A stretch of 64,000 bases of DNA from JALZEG01 sp046263255. GTDB lineage: Bacteria; Actinomycetota; CADDZG01; WHSQ01. Position 1 is the first letter of the stretch, and each line of letters begins with the position of its first letter. The stretch covers positions 31,841 to 95,840 of the forward strand of contig JBHELD010000003.1 of NCBI GenBank assembly GCA_046263255.1. The letters run 5' to 3'. The translations under genes and the position numbers were made by a program. The notes beneath the pieces are model-generated. The model did not search any database. It worked only from the letters and a program-made list of their open reading frames with translations, and had not been told where the DNA came from. Positions 41,174-50,466 of this stretch are shown in pieces.

Positions 41174-41908
41174 TCACGCGGCGCGCGAACCCGCGATGCT
41201 CCAGGCCAGGTAGCTCGCCACCTCGCTCGGCAGCGTGCCGCGGCCGAAGATCCGGTCGTAGCCCAGCTCGCCGGCCTGCTGGGGCGTGAGGCGCGGCCCC
41301 CCGCCGACCAGGACCACCCTCTCCCTCTGGCCCGCCTCCTGCAGCGCGTCCCGCACCTCTCGCAGGTGCAGCAGGTGCGCGTCCCTCTGCGTCACGACCT
41401 GGCTGATCAGCACCGCGTCGGCGGCTTCGCGTGCGACCGCCGCGACGATCTCCGCCGGCGTCACCTGCGCGCCCAGGTTCAGCACGCGCATCTCCGGGAA
41501 GTGCTCCAGGCCGTGGTCGCCGGCGAACCCCTTCATCGACAGGATCGCGTCGAGCCCGACGGTGTGCGCGTCCGTGCCGGTGCAGGCGCCGACCACGACG
41601 ATCTGCCGCTTCAGCCGTTCGCGGATGAGCTGGTTGACCTCGCCGTAGGAGTACAGCGGGAACTCGCGCTCCTCCACGACCAGCTCGTCCGGGTCCACGT
41701 CGTGCGTCGTGGTCCCGTAGAGGATGAAGAAGGTGAACCCGGGTCCCATCGCCTTCGCATGCACGAGCTGCGGGCGCTCGAAGCCCATTCGGCGCGCCAG
41801 CTCGATCGCCGCCTGGTGGGCGCGGGGCGAATCGGCGAGCGGGAGCGTGAACGAGAGCTGGACCAGCCCGTCGTTCGTGGAGTCGCCGTAGGGACGCACG
41901 GTGGTCAC
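41174..41908 (-). CDS. kamE: Beta-lysine 5,6-aminomutase, beta (cobalamin-binding) subunit
   Basis: Adenosylcobalamin- and PLP-dependent mutase subunit. The B12-binding signature is GTDAHTVGLDAI (axial His near residue 115), then the PLP-holding Lys in SMKGFAGDHGLEHF (Lys ~126). The C-terminal Rossmann domain ends with the VLVGGGPRL loop. 244 residues. GTG 41908 overlaps the kamD stop (GTGA), so the two subunits are coupled. It shifts the terminal amino group of beta-lysine from C6 to C5. Confidence 0.93.
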   Translation of the reverse strand: MTTVRPYGDSTNDGLVQLSFTLPLADSPRAHQAAIELARRMGFERPQLVHAKAMGPGFTFFILYGTTTHDVDPDELVVEEREFPLYSYGEVNQLIRERLKRQIVVVGACTGTDAHTVGLDAILSMKGFAGDHGLEHFPEMRVLNLGAQVTPAEIVAAVAREAADAVLISQVVTQRDAHLLHLREVRDALQEAGQRERVVLVGGGPRLTPQQAGELGYDRIFGRGTLPSEVASYLAWSIAGSRAA

Positions 41909-43482
41909 CGCGTAGCCACTCCCAGCAGGTCGGCGATCGGGTTGAAGTACCCGCTCCCCCGTCGCACGACGCCGTCGAGGCCCCTGCCCCCGTCGCGCGT
42001 CCTGACGGTGTCGGCGAACATCCCTGCCTCGATCGCCTCGAACATCCCGATCTCCGAGACCTTGCGCAGCATCTGCCGGCACTCCTCGAGCACCTGCGCG
42101 GCCCGTCGCTCGACCGTGCCGCCGGGCTCGAACACCAGCTCGCCCGCCAGGGCCGAGGCGCCCCCGAACACGTAGGAGGCGTTCTCGAGCGCGAGGTCGC
42201 GGTCCGACAGGAACGGCGTGTGGATCCCCTCGGTCATCATCCCGAGCAGGATGACGTCCTGTCCGGTCAGCGCTCCGACGAGGTTGAACATCCCGTCGTA
42301 GAGGAACCCCTGGAAGACGTTGCCGGTCATGTGCTTCGTCGGCGGCATGTACTTCAGCGGAGCGTCGGGGAAGCACTCGCGCACGAGCTGCGCGTGCGCC
42401 AGCTCGAGCATTATCTGATCCGGGAGCGCCGGGTCGACCTCGAACGCGTGGCCGAGGCCGATCTGCTCGTCGGGGAGCCCGGCGGCGTGAGCCAGCCGCT
42501 CGTTGAGGAACTGCGACGCGAGCACGGTGTGGGCGGCCTCGACCGCGTCCGCCGTCGTGAGGTAGTTGTCCTCGCCGGTGTTGATGACGATGCCGGCGAG
42601 GGCGTGGACCGTGCGCGAGAAGTGCTGGTCCACGAACGTCCGCTGCATGTTGATGTCGCGGAAGATGATCCCGTACATGCAGTCGTTCAGCATCATGTCG
42701 AGGCGCTCCATCGCCGCCATCGCCGCGATCTCCGGCATGCACAGGCCGCTCGCGTAGTTGGTCAGGCGGACGTAGCGCCCGAGCTCCTCCCCCACCTCGT
42801 CGAGGGCCGCCCGCATCAGCCGGAAGTTCTCCTGCGTCGCGAACGTCCCGGCGAAGCCGTCGCGCGTGGCGCCGTAGGGGACGTAGTCGAGGAGGCTCTG
42901 CCCGGTCGACCGGATGACCGCGACGACGTCGGCGCCGTTGCGGGCGGCGGCCTGCGCCTGCGGGACGTCCTCGTGGATGTCGCCGGTCGCCACGATCAGG
43001 TAGAGCCACGGCTTGGCTGCCTCGCCGGCGCGCGCGACCGCCTCGTCCCGGGCGGCCCGCGCCGCGGCGATCCGCTCGACGGCCCGGTGGGCCGCCTCCA
43101 GCGCGCGCGTCCTGCCCGCGTCGCCGCGCTCGACGCTCAGCCTTCCCCGTGCGATCGCTTGGGCCGTCTCCTGGATCCCGAGCCCCGACGACTCGACGGC
43201 GCCGAAGAACGGGAGCAGCGCGCCGTCCTCCAGCCCGGCGTCGCGGCGGACGGCGTCGACGACCGCGTTGGGCACCGGCACCGCGTCGGCTCCCTCGCCG
43301 AGGACGCCGTCGACGCCGCTCAGCCGCAGGCAGGCGCGCTCGATCGACACCGTCGTGTGGGACCGCGCGAGAGCCTCGACGGGCCGCGTGATCTCGGCCG
43401 CCAGCGAGCGGCACTCGTCGACGCTCCCGCGGTCGATGCGCAGCCGCCCGGTCGGGCGCGTGAACGGGCGCGACGTCCTCAC
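41905..43482 (-). CDS. kamD: Beta-lysine 5,6-aminomutase, alpha subunit
   Basis: The 525-residue alpha subunit forms a TIM barrel that binds substrate and PLP phosphate. Characteristic segments are WLYLIVATGDIHEDVPQAQ, RNGADVVAVIRSTGQSLLDY, RLTNYASGLCMPEIA, DMMLNDCMYGIIFRDINMQR and PPTKHMTGNVFQG. GTG 43482 overlaps the amidohydrolase stop by GTGA. The kamD-kamE pair is the core marker of lysine fermentation. Confidence 0.94.
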   Translation of the reverse strand: MRTSRPFTRPTGRLRIDRGSVDECRSLAAEITRPVEALARSHTTVSIERACLRLSGVDGVLGEGADAVPVPNAVVDAVRRDAGLEDGALLPFFGAVESSGLGIQETAQAIARGRLSVERGDAGRTRALEAAHRAVERIAAARAARDEAVARAGEAAKPWLYLIVATGDIHEDVPQAQAAARNGADVVAVIRSTGQSLLDYVPYGATRDGFAGTFATQENFRLMRAALDEVGEELGRYVRLTNYASGLCMPEIAAMAAMERLDMMLNDCMYGIIFRDINMQRTFVDQHFSRTVHALAGIVINTGEDNYLTTADAVEAAHTVLASQFLNERLAHAAGLPDEQIGLGHAFEVDPALPDQIMLELAHAQLVRECFPDAPLKYMPPTKHMTGNVFQGFLYDGMFNLVGALTGQDVILLGMMTEGIHTPFLSDRDLALENASYVFGGASALAGELVFEPGGTVERRAAQVLEECRQMLRKVSEIGMFEAIEAGMFADTVRTRDGGRGLDGVVRRGSGYFNPIADLLGVATR

Positions 43483-45005
43483 GAGGCCTCGGCCTCCGCC
43501 CCCGGCCACACGCGCCGACCGCCGATCCACGTGCCGGCGACCTCGGTGGCGCGCAGCTCCTCGACCGCCGCCGTCAGAGGGTCCCGGTCGACCAGCACCA
43601 GGTCGGCGGCCTGGCCCGCGGCGATGGCCCCCGCCGACGCGTCCCCGGCCAGCGCCCGAGACCCGACCGTGTGCATCTCGAGCGCGGCCCCCGCGTCGAT
43701 CCTCTCCGCCTCCACGTGGTGGTCGCGCAACGACGCCATCTGCAGGAACGGGTCGAGCGGCGTGACGGTGGAGTCCGAGCCGGCTCCCAGCCTCAGCCCC
43801 CGCGCCGTCATCGTCCCGAACCGGTTCATCCGCAGCGCGTGCGTCGGGCCGATGCGGCGCGCGTAGAGCCCCTCGGCGCCACCCCAGTAGCGGTCGAACG
43901 CCGGCTGCACGCTCGCCCGCAGCCCCAGTCGCCTCGCCCGCTCGATGTGGTCGTCGGTCGCGCACTCGAAGTGCTCGATGCGGTGACCCCGCTCGCGGAC
44001 CGCGTCCTCGCCCGTCTCCGCCGCCACCTTCTCCCAGGTCGCCAGCGCCTGCTCGATCGCGGCGTCGCCGATGGCGTGGACGCCGACCTGCAGGAAGGAC
44101 GCCTGGGCCTCGCGGAAGAGCTCGAGCAGGTCGCCGTCGTCGCGGTAAGAGATGCCGTTCGGAGGCGAGCCCTGGGGAGGAGGCGACGAGTACGGCTCGG
44201 ACAGCCACGCGGTGTGCGATCCGAACGAGCCGTCGAGGAACCAGTCGCCGCCGATCCGCGGGAGCCCCATGTCCCGGACGCGCGCGACCTCGTCGGTCGC
44301 GACGTACAGGACGATTCCCAGCGCGACGCCGGCGACGGCCTCGCGGAAGACCTCCAGCGACGCCCACCCCCGCCACTCCACGACGTACATCTCGTGCACG
44401 CTCGCCACGCCCTTCGAGTAGGCGAGCTCGACCGCCGCTCCGATCGCGTTCCTCTGCTGCTCGCGCGGGAGCGACGAGTCGAACCACCGCCACGCCTCGC
44501 CGGCCGCCTGCTCGCGCAGGTAACCCGTCGGACCTCCGTCTTCGACGTCGACGCCCTGGAGCCCCGCGACGTCGAGCTTCTCCAGGAGCGCCGACGACAC
44601 GACGCACGAGTGCATGTCCGCGCGCGCGAGGAGGGCGGGGCGGTCGCCGACGACGCGGTCGAGCCGGCGCGCGGACAGCGGCTCGTCGAGCGGATCCTCG
44701 AAGTTGCCGCCGAAGAGGATCGCGCCCGGTAGTTCCGCGCGCCGGGAGAACGCGTCGAGGATCGCCGCGCTCGACCGCTCGCCTCTGAAGTCCATGCCGG
44801 CGGCGTAGAGCCCGGTCGCGGGAAGGTGCACGTGGGCGTCGCAGAAGGCGGGCAACAGCACGCCGCCGCCGAGATCGACGACGCGGTCCGCCTCCGGCTC
44901 GTCCGCCGCGGCCCCCGTGGCGGCGACCGTCGCCCCGTCCACCAGCACCCAGTCCGCGTGGCCGCCGGGCGTGAGGACGCGCCCGCCCCTGAACAGAACG
45001 CTCAC
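43479..45005 (-). CDS. Amidohydrolase of the YtcJ/imidazolonepropionase-like group
   Basis: 508 residues of a metal-dependent TIM-barrel hydrolase. The N-terminal metal motif is FCDAHVHLP. GVHAIGDAAIEQAL and HRIEHFE give further ligands, and GAGSDSTVTPLDPFL gives the catalytic Asp. It is embedded by GTGA overlaps between kdd and kamD, so it very likely acts on a lysine-pathway intermediate, for instance a cyclised or acylated amino acid. It is not part of the known clostridial pathway. No signal peptide, so cytoplasmic. Confidence 0.88.
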   Translation of the reverse strand: MSVLFRGGRVLTPGGHADWVLVDGATVAATGAAADEPEADRVVDLGGGVLLPAFCDAHVHLPATGLYAAGMDFRGERSSAAILDAFSRRAELPGAILFGGNFEDPLDEPLSARRLDRVVGDRPALLARADMHSCVVSSALLEKLDVAGLQGVDVEDGGPTGYLREQAAGEAWRWFDSSLPREQQRNAIGAAVELAYSKGVASVHEMYVVEWRGWASLEVFREAVAGVALGIVLYVATDEVARVRDMGLPRIGGDWFLDGSFGSHTAWLSEPYSSPPPQGSPPNGISYRDDGDLLELFREAQASFLQVGVHAIGDAAIEQALATWEKVAAETGEDAVRERGHRIEHFECATDDHIERARRLGLRASVQPAFDRYWGGAEGLYARRIGPTHALRMNRFGTMTARGLRLGAGSDSTVTPLDPFLQMASLRDHHVEAERIDAGAALEMHTVGSRALAGDASAGAIAAGQAADLVLVDRDPLTAAVEELRATEVAGTWIGGRRVWPGAEAEAS

Positions 45006-46006
45006 GACGAGAACCTCTCGAGCAACACCGGATCACCTCGCACCAGGTCGAGGGCGAGGTCGGCATGCCCCGGCAGGTAGCCGTTGCCGACGATCATCTC
45101 GCAGGATCGCCCGAGTCCCTCCGCGCCGAGCGCCGCGGCCTGGAACGACGTCGCCATCGAGAAGAAGACGACGCGGCCGCCGTCCGCGCAGGCGAGGAGG
45201 GCGCCGCCCTCGCACCCGGGGACGTTCGCGCAGACGAAGACGAGTTCGGCGGCGTGGCCGCCGAAGGCGCCGGAGACGGCATCCCTCACCGCGAGCGGAT
45301 CCGTGCAGTCGACGGCGACGGCCTCGGCTCCCGCCTCCTTCGCGGCCACCACCGTCGGCTCCGGCCAGCAGAGGCCGAGCACGCGTCCGGCCGGGCCCAC
45401 CGACCGCGTCGCCTGCGCGCACGCGAGCATCCCCGACTTCCCGCCGGCCCCGATCACGACGACGCGCATGCCGGGCGCGGCGAGGCGCGCCGTCCACGCC
45501 GGGGCACCGCAGACGTCGAGGACGCCGAGCGTCGCCTCGTCGCTCAGGTCCGGCGGCACGGGTGCGTAGGCGCCGGACTCGAACAGGATCGCCCGCCCTC
45601 GCACCGCGACCCGCTCGCTCGCGGGATCGAGCGAGACGATCTCGTCGATCACCAGCGGCGTGAGCGTGAGCGACACCAGCGTCGCGATGCGCGTCCCGGC
45701 GGGAGGCTCCGCCCGTCCCGGCCCCAGCGCCGCCACCGTCCCGATCAGCATCCCGCCGGAGCCGGTGACCGGGTTGTGCATCTTCCCGGCCGCGGCGACG
45801 ATCTCGGCGATCCGCGCCTTCATGCGCTCGGCGTCCCCGGCCGCTTCCGTGCGGAGCTGGTGCCACGACGCCGAGTCGACGTTCAGGTAGTCGACGTCGA
45901 TCAGGACCTCGCCGCGCCGCAGCGGCAGCGACGTATCCAGGACGCGCGCCTGCTGCGGCAGGACGCCGGGCGGCTCGAGGGAACGATGGACGCCGTATCG
46001 CTCCAT
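45002..46006 (-). CDS. kdd: L-erythro-3,5-diaminohexanoate dehydrogenase
   Basis: Oxidatively deaminates 3,5-diaminohexanoate to 3-keto-5-aminohexanoate. The 334 residues match Kdd: YGVHRSLEPPGVLPQQA at the N terminus, HNPVTGSGGMLIGTV, and a Rossmann motif VVVIGAGGKSGML. ATG 46006 is chosen because its sequence matches the family start and it lies four bases after the kamA stop. The end overlaps the amidohydrolase start (GTGA). Confidence 0.92.
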   Translation of the reverse strand: MERYGVHRSLEPPGVLPQQARVLDTSLPLRRGEVLIDVDYLNVDSASWHQLRTEAAGDAERMKARIAEIVAAAGKMHNPVTGSGGMLIGTVAALGPGRAEPPAGTRIATLVSLTLTPLVIDEIVSLDPASERVAVRGRAILFESGAYAPVPPDLSDEATLGVLDVCGAPAWTARLAAPGMRVVVIGAGGKSGMLACAQATRSVGPAGRVLGLCWPEPTVVAAKEAGAEAVAVDCTDPLAVRDAVSGAFGGHAAELVFVCANVPGCEGGALLACADGGRVVFFSMATSFQAAALGAEGLGRSCEMIVGNGYLPGHADLALDLVRGDPVLLERFSS

Positions 46007-46010
46007 CCGC

Positions 46011-47501
46011 TCAGGCGGTCGCCGCCGCGCGCGCCCGCTCCCGCCACCAGGCGCGGCCCGCGGGCGGGAGGCTCGGGATCGGGTCGTAATAGGGATAGGT
46101 CTTCTGCAGCGCGTCTGCATCTCCGGCTTCGATCCCCGTGCGGTAGCTCTTCGTCCAGTACGAGATCCCGCGCACCCGGTCGTACGACTCGACCTGGTGG
46201 ACCCACCGCTTGCCGACGAACGGGACGTCGCAGACGATGCGGGGCGTCGCGAAGCCGGGGAGGTAGCCCATGATCGCGTGCTGCAGCGCCTGCGCCTCGT
46301 GCAGCGGGACCCTCCAGTGCTCCGAGCTCGGGATCATGTCGCACATGTAGAAGTAGTAGGGGGTGACCTTCACCTCGTCGAGCAGCGTGAAGCACAGGTC
46401 CAGCAGCGCGCGCGGCGAGTCGTTGATCCCGCGCAGGAGAACTCCCTGGTTGCGGACGTCGCGGATGCCGAGCGCGCGCAGCTCCCCCACCGCCTCGGCG
46501 ACGAGCGGCGTCAGCGAGCTCGCGTGGTTGACGTGCGTGTGGATCGCGAGGTCGACGCCCCGCTCGAGCGCCTTGCGCGCCATCCGCTCCATCCCCTCCA
46601 GGACCTCGTCCTGGAGGAAGTGCTGTGGAAGCCCCATGAGCCCCTTCGTCGCGAGCCGGATGTCTCGCACGTTCTCGATGTCGAGCAGCGCGCTCACGAA
46701 CTCCTCGAGGTGCGCGATCGGAATATTGGCGATATCGCCACCGGACACGACCACGTCGCGCACGCTCGGAGTCGCGCGCAGGTAGTCGAGGATCGCGGCG
46801 TACCGTTCCTTCTGCTTCAGCTCGAACCGGTACTTCAGGACCTGCGGGACGTTGTTGCCGACGAGGTCCATCCGCGTGCAGTGCCCGCAGTACTGCGGGC
46901 ACGTCGACAGCAGCTCCGCGAGGACCTTCGTCGGGTAGCGGTGCGTCAGGCCCTCGACCGCCCACATGTCGGCCTCGTGGAGGCTGTCCCTCTCGGCCAG
47001 CGGATGGCTCGGCCACTCCGGGTCGCGGTCGGCGAACGCCGGGATCATGTAGCGCCGGATCGGGTCGCGCCACAGGTCGGTCGTGTCCATCGTGTTGACC
47101 ATCTGGGGCGGGACCAGCATCGACATCGTCGCCCGCTCCGCCTGGTCGAGGGAGATCGACGCCTCGAGGTCGGCCGGCAGCAGGTCGCCGAGCGCCACCT
47201 TCAGCTGCCCCAGGTTCTTGATCGTGTGCTGCCGCTGCCAGCGCGCGCTGGCCCACTGCTCGGGCGTCACGTCGCGGTAGCCGGGGACGCGGGTCCAGTC
47301 GGGCTCGACGAACTCGCGGGCCGGCGGGTAGACGTAGGGCTGCTCGGTCGCGTGGGTACGGCCGGGTCCGTGCCGGCCGGGCGCGTCGGACGGCTCGACC
47401 GCGTTCGGCCGTTCGGCGGGGGGCCGCTCGGCCGCGTCGCGCTGCCCCGCCGGGTGCCGCTCGGCGAGCAGCCTCTTGTCCCTCTCGAGCCTCTTCGTCA
47501 C
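46011..47501 (-). CDS. kamA: Lysine 2,3-aminomutase (radical SAM, PLP)
   Basis: Converts L-lysine to L-beta-lysine. The radical SAM cluster is CPQYCGHC (CxxxCxxC, around residue 200), preceded by HRYPTKVLAELLSTC. VVVSGGDIANIPI follows. PLP and C-terminal zinc-type segments (YYFYMCDMIPSSEHWRVPL, YLPGFATPRIVCDVPFVGK) are present. An N-terminal Ala/Pro/Arg-rich ~55 residues is extra. GTG 47501 has GGAGGT. First gene of the lysine operon, divergent from the Lrp-type regulator. The 496-residue length exceeds the clostridial enzyme because of the N-terminal tail. Confidence 0.94.
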   Translation of the reverse strand: MTKRLERDKRLLAERHPAGQRDAAERPPAERPNAVEPSDAPGRHGPGRTHATEQPYVYPPAREFVEPDWTRVPGYRDVTPEQWASARWQRQHTIKNLGQLKVALGDLLPADLEASISLDQAERATMSMLVPPQMVNTMDTTDLWRDPIRRYMIPAFADRDPEWPSHPLAERDSLHEADMWAVEGLTHRYPTKVLAELLSTCPQYCGHCTRMDLVGNNVPQVLKYRFELKQKERYAAILDYLRATPSVRDVVVSGGDIANIPIAHLEEFVSALLDIENVRDIRLATKGLMGLPQHFLQDEVLEGMERMARKALERGVDLAIHTHVNHASSLTPLVAEAVGELRALGIRDVRNQGVLLRGINDSPRALLDLCFTLLDEVKVTPYYFYMCDMIPSSEHWRVPLHEAQALQHAIMGYLPGFATPRIVCDVPFVGKRWVHQVESYDRVRGISYWTKSYRTGIEAGDADALQKTYPYYDPIPSLPPAGRAWWRERARAAATA

Positions 47502-47596
47502 GCGACCTCCGGATGCTCTTGCCTCTGGGATCGTCTTCGGTATCCTGACGGAACGATATTAGGCACAATAGCCGATCTGCGGAAGGATATTCGGCC
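47502..47596. promoter_or_regulatory. Divergent regulatory region between kamA and lrp/asnC
   Basis: This 95-bp gap is much more AT-rich than its surroundings around ACGATATTAGGCACAATAG (near 47552-47570), with a second GATATT at 47587-47592. The repeated ATATT boxes flank both start regions and are good candidates for binding by the Lrp-type regulator. Precise -10/-35 elements could not be fixed. Confidence 0.45.
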
Positions 47597-48058
47597 ATGG
47601 ACGCGACCGATCGCCGGATCGTCGGCCTGCTGGAGCGCAACGCCCGTCTCACCTACGGGGAGATCGGGGGGCGTGTCGGCCTCGCGGCGTCGTCGGTGCA
47701 CGACCGCGTGAGGAAGCTGGAGAAGGCGGGGGTGCTGCGCGGCTACCGCGCCGACGTCGACTTCGATCTCGTCGGGCTGCCGATCACGGCGTTCGTGAGC
47801 CTCGCGCTGAGGCCCTCCTCCCCCGCCGACATACCCGCGCGGGTGGCCGAGCTCCCTCTGGTGGAGTCGCTCTATTCGGTCGCCGGAGACAACTCCTACG
47901 TCCTCGTCGTCCGGGCGCCGTCGACGACGGCGCTCGAGGAGCTGCTGGACGCGCTGAGGGCGAAGCTCGAGGTCGCCACGCGGTCGACGATCGTCCTGTC
48001 GACGCCGTTCGAGCGACGGCCGATGAGCTCGCTGGGCGAGGGGCCGCCGGCGGTCTAG
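47597..48058 (+). CDS. Lrp/AsnC-family regulator, probable lysine-operon regulator
   Basis: 153 residues: an N-terminal HTH (MDATDRRIVGLLERNARLTY, IGGRVGLAASSVHDRVRKLE) and a C-terminal ligand-binding RAM/AsnC domain (VESLYSVAGDNSYVLVVRAP). Divergent placement next to kamA, with a shared 95-bp control region, argues that it senses lysine or beta-lysine and controls the kam operon. ATG 47597 follows GGAAGGATATTCGGCC. Confidence 0.88.
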   Translation: MDATDRRIVGLLERNARLTYGEIGGRVGLAASSVHDRVRKLEKAGVLRGYRADVDFDLVGLPITAFVSLALRPSSPADIPARVAELPLVESLYSVAGDNSYVLVVRAPSTTALEELLDALRAKLEVATRSTIVLSTPFERRPMSSLGEGPPAV

Positions 48059-48181
48059 TAGGCGCGCCGGGGCGCGACCCCGCGCTCGCGGCAGCGTCCG
48101 GCCGTCGCTTCTCCCGCTTTTCGGGAGGAGCTCCGGCGAGAGGCGCAGTCGAGTGCCCGGCACCCGGCCACGGCGCGGCCC

Positions 48182-49258
48182 CTACTTGTCATGGTGGAAC
48201 CGCAGGACGTCTATGCCCCGGTAGAGGTCGATCGCGTACACGATCTCGTCGTCGATCCAGTAGCTCGAGAAGCCGCTGCGCTGGGCCCACGGCTCGAACC
48301 AGCCCACCTCTTTCATCTTGCCGGCCGGGCTGACCTGGACGAACCGGGACCCCTCGCCGTACCACCCGACGGTCAGGAGCCCCCCGTCGCGGAAGTCCGG
48401 GTGCGGCTCGAACCAGTGGGAGCTCGCGGTCGAACCCTCGACCGTCCAGGTGTCGACGAGCTTGAACTCGCCCGTCTTCTTCCACCCGCGGGTGTCGTAG
48501 GTCAGCAGCGGCCCCGAGCTACCCTCGCCCTCCATGATCAGGAACCGATCCTTGCCGCGGTTCGGCCAGCGCGCCGAGTGGAAGAGCCACTGCCCCGGCG
48601 CGGGATGGACGCCGCGGGCGAGCACCTTCGGCTTCAGGGGGTTGCGGACGTCTAGGAACAGCAGCGGCTCCGAGAGCGTCGACACGATCGCGAAGCCGGG
48701 CCTGACCTCCTCCACGTCGTGCGCGCCCTGCATCAGCCCGACGAGCTGGTGCCAGTTCCCGATCAGCTCGGGCTTCGCCGGGTCCCTCAGGTCGACGATC
48801 GACCCGTCGGACCCGTACGCGTACCGGCAGTCGAGGATGCAGCTCGCGGTGTGGTCGCCCGCGCCGGCGAGGGTCGCGATCTCGACCGGGTTGCTCTTGT
48901 CCTCGATGTCCCAGACGTGGAGGATGCTGCGCGGCAGCGACTCGGAGAACAGCATGATCTCGCCGTTCGTCGAGACGTCCTCGTTCTCGAAGGCGAAACC
49001 GAACGGCCTCGTGGTGACGAGCTGAGGGCTCGCCGGGTCCTTGATGTCGTAGATCGAGAAGTTCCGCCACGACGTCACGATCAGGTGGTGGTCCGGGATC
49101 TCTGCGGCTCCCGTCGCGGTGACGGCGTCGAACGGTACGAGCGTGAGCCACTCGACGTTGTCGGAGGACTCGCCTCCGGCGCTCGGGCCGGCGTGGGCGG
49201 GGACGAGGGACGCGGCCACCAGCGCCGCGGCGGCGAGTAACACGGCTCTAGCTCTCAT
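48182..49258 (-). CDS. Secreted LVIVD-repeat beta-propeller protein
   Basis: 358 residues with a signal peptide (RARAVLLAAAALVAASLVPAHAG, in two parts RARAVLLAAAALV and AASLVPAHAG). Several LVIVD-type blades follow: IYDIKDPASPQLV, VWDIEDKSNPVEIATL, IVDLRDPAKPELIGNW, FLDVRNPLKPKVLARG. A single disulfide may join the Cys pair in CILDC. Function unknown; such propellers bind ligands or cell-surface partners. ATG 49258 is chosen; a GTG 24 bases upstream is possible. The 45-bp gap separates it from the acyl-CoA dehydrogenase gene. Confidence 0.8.
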   Translation of the reverse strand: MRARAVLLAAAALVAASLVPAHAGPSAGGESSDNVEWLTLVPFDAVTATGAAEIPDHHLIVTSWRNFSIYDIKDPASPQLVTTRPFGFAFENEDVSTNGEIMLFSESLPRSILHVWDIEDKSNPVEIATLAGAGDHTASCILDCRYAYGSDGSIVDLRDPAKPELIGNWHQLVGLMQGAHDVEEVRPGFAIVSTLSEPLLFLDVRNPLKPKVLARGVHPAPGQWLFHSARWPNRGKDRFLIMEGEGSSGPLLTYDTRGWKKTGEFKLVDTWTVEGSTASSHWFEPHPDFRDGGLLTVGWYGEGSRFVQVSPAGKMKEVGWFEPWAQRSGFSSYWIDDEIVYAIDLYRGIDVLRFHHDK

Positions 49259-49302
49259 GGAGGAGGAGTTCGCCACCGCACCGGGCGTCCCCTCCGGGGA
49301 TG

Positions 49303-50448
49303 TCAGAGCCCCGTCAGCTTCCTGCCGATGACGTAGCGCTGGATCTGGTTCGTGCCCTCGACGATCTGGAGGCCCTTGGCCTCCCTCATGAAGCGCTCGA
49401 CCGGGTACTCCGTGATGTATCCGTAGCCCCCGTGGAGCTGGACGGCGTCGGTCGTCACCCTCATCGCCATGTCGGTGCAGAAGAGCTTCGCCTCGGCTGC
49501 CTCGAGCGAGTAGCTCTCGCCGGCGTCCCGCAGCGCGGCGGCGTGCCGGTACAGCCTGCGCCCCGCCTCGATCGCCGTCGCCATGTCGGCGAGCATGAAC
49601 TGAACGCCCTCGTTCGCCGCGACCGGCCTGCCGAACTGCTCGCGCTCGCGCGTGAACTTCAGCGCCTCGTCGAAGGCCGCCTGGGCGAGCCCGACCGCAC
49701 AGGCCGCGATCCCGAGCCGGCCGCTGTCGAGCGACGCGAGGGCGATCTTGAAGCCCTGCCCCTCCTCGCCGATCCGCGCGCTCTCGTCGACGTGGACGTC
49801 GTCCATCTGGAGCATCCAGGTCGGCGAGGAGCGCCACCCCATCTTGTCCTCCTTCTTCGACCCCCCGAAGCCCGGCGTCCCCTTGCGGATCAGGAACGCG
49901 GAGATGCCGCGCGCCGGCTCGTTGCCGGTGCGCGCCATCATCAGCACGACGTCGGCCTCGGCCCCGCGGGTGCAGAAGACCTTGCTGCCGTTGAGGACGT
50001 AGCCGCCGTCCGCGCGCGCCGCCTTGCTCGTGAGCGCCGCCGCGTCCGACCCCGAGGCCGGCTCGGAGAGCGAGTAGGCGCCGAACCACTCGCCGCTCGC
50101 GAGCTTCGACAGGACCTCCTTCCGCTGCGCGTCGCTGCCGAACTCGTTCACCGCGAACGCGCACAGAGTGTGGACGGAGAGGCCGATCGCGAGCGCGAGG
50201 TACGAGCGTGCGAGCTCCTCGATCACGAGCAGGTACGTCCCGTAGGAGCCGCCCCCTCCACCGTGCTCCTCGGGGAACGGGATCCCGGTGAGACCGAGCT
50301 CCGCGAGCTGCCGGTACAGCGTCGCGGGGTCCTCCGAACGCTCCTCGTGCTCGACCGACGCGGGCCCCGCTTCCTTCGCGGCGAACTCCCGTACCATCGC
50401 CGCGAGGTCGCGCTGATCCTCGTCCAAGAGGCGCAGGTCGGCGGGCAT
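49303..50448 (-). CDS. Acyl-CoA dehydrogenase
   Basis: FAD enzyme of 381 residues that desaturates acyl-CoA. Typical segments are YSLSEPASGSDAAAL (FAD/substrate), GYVLNGSKVFCT, REQFGRPVAANEGVQF and the C-terminal QLHGGYGYITEYPVERFMREAK. The catalytic Glu is in IVEGTNQIQR. Short-chain class by length. ATG 50448 is preceded by TATATC nine bases away and lacks a ribosome site, so it may be leaderless. It is divergent from the small membrane protein gene, with 18 bp between starts. Confidence 0.93.
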   Translation of the reverse strand: MPADLRLLDEDQRDLAAMVREFAAKEAGPASVEHEERSEDPATLYRQLAELGLTGIPFPEEHGGGGGSYGTYLLVIEELARSYLALAIGLSVHTLCAFAVNEFGSDAQRKEVLSKLASGEWFGAYSLSEPASGSDAAALTSKAARADGGYVLNGSKVFCTRGAEADVVLMMARTGNEPARGISAFLIRKGTPGFGGSKKEDKMGWRSSPTWMLQMDDVHVDESARIGEEGQGFKIALASLDSGRLGIAACAVGLAQAAFDEALKFTREREQFGRPVAANEGVQFMLADMATAIEAGRRLYRHAAALRDAGESYSLEAAEAKLFCTDMAMRVTTDAVQLHGGYGYITEYPVERFMREAKGLQIVEGTNQIQRYVIGRKLTGL

Positions 50449-50466
50449 GTGCAGGAGGATATACGC

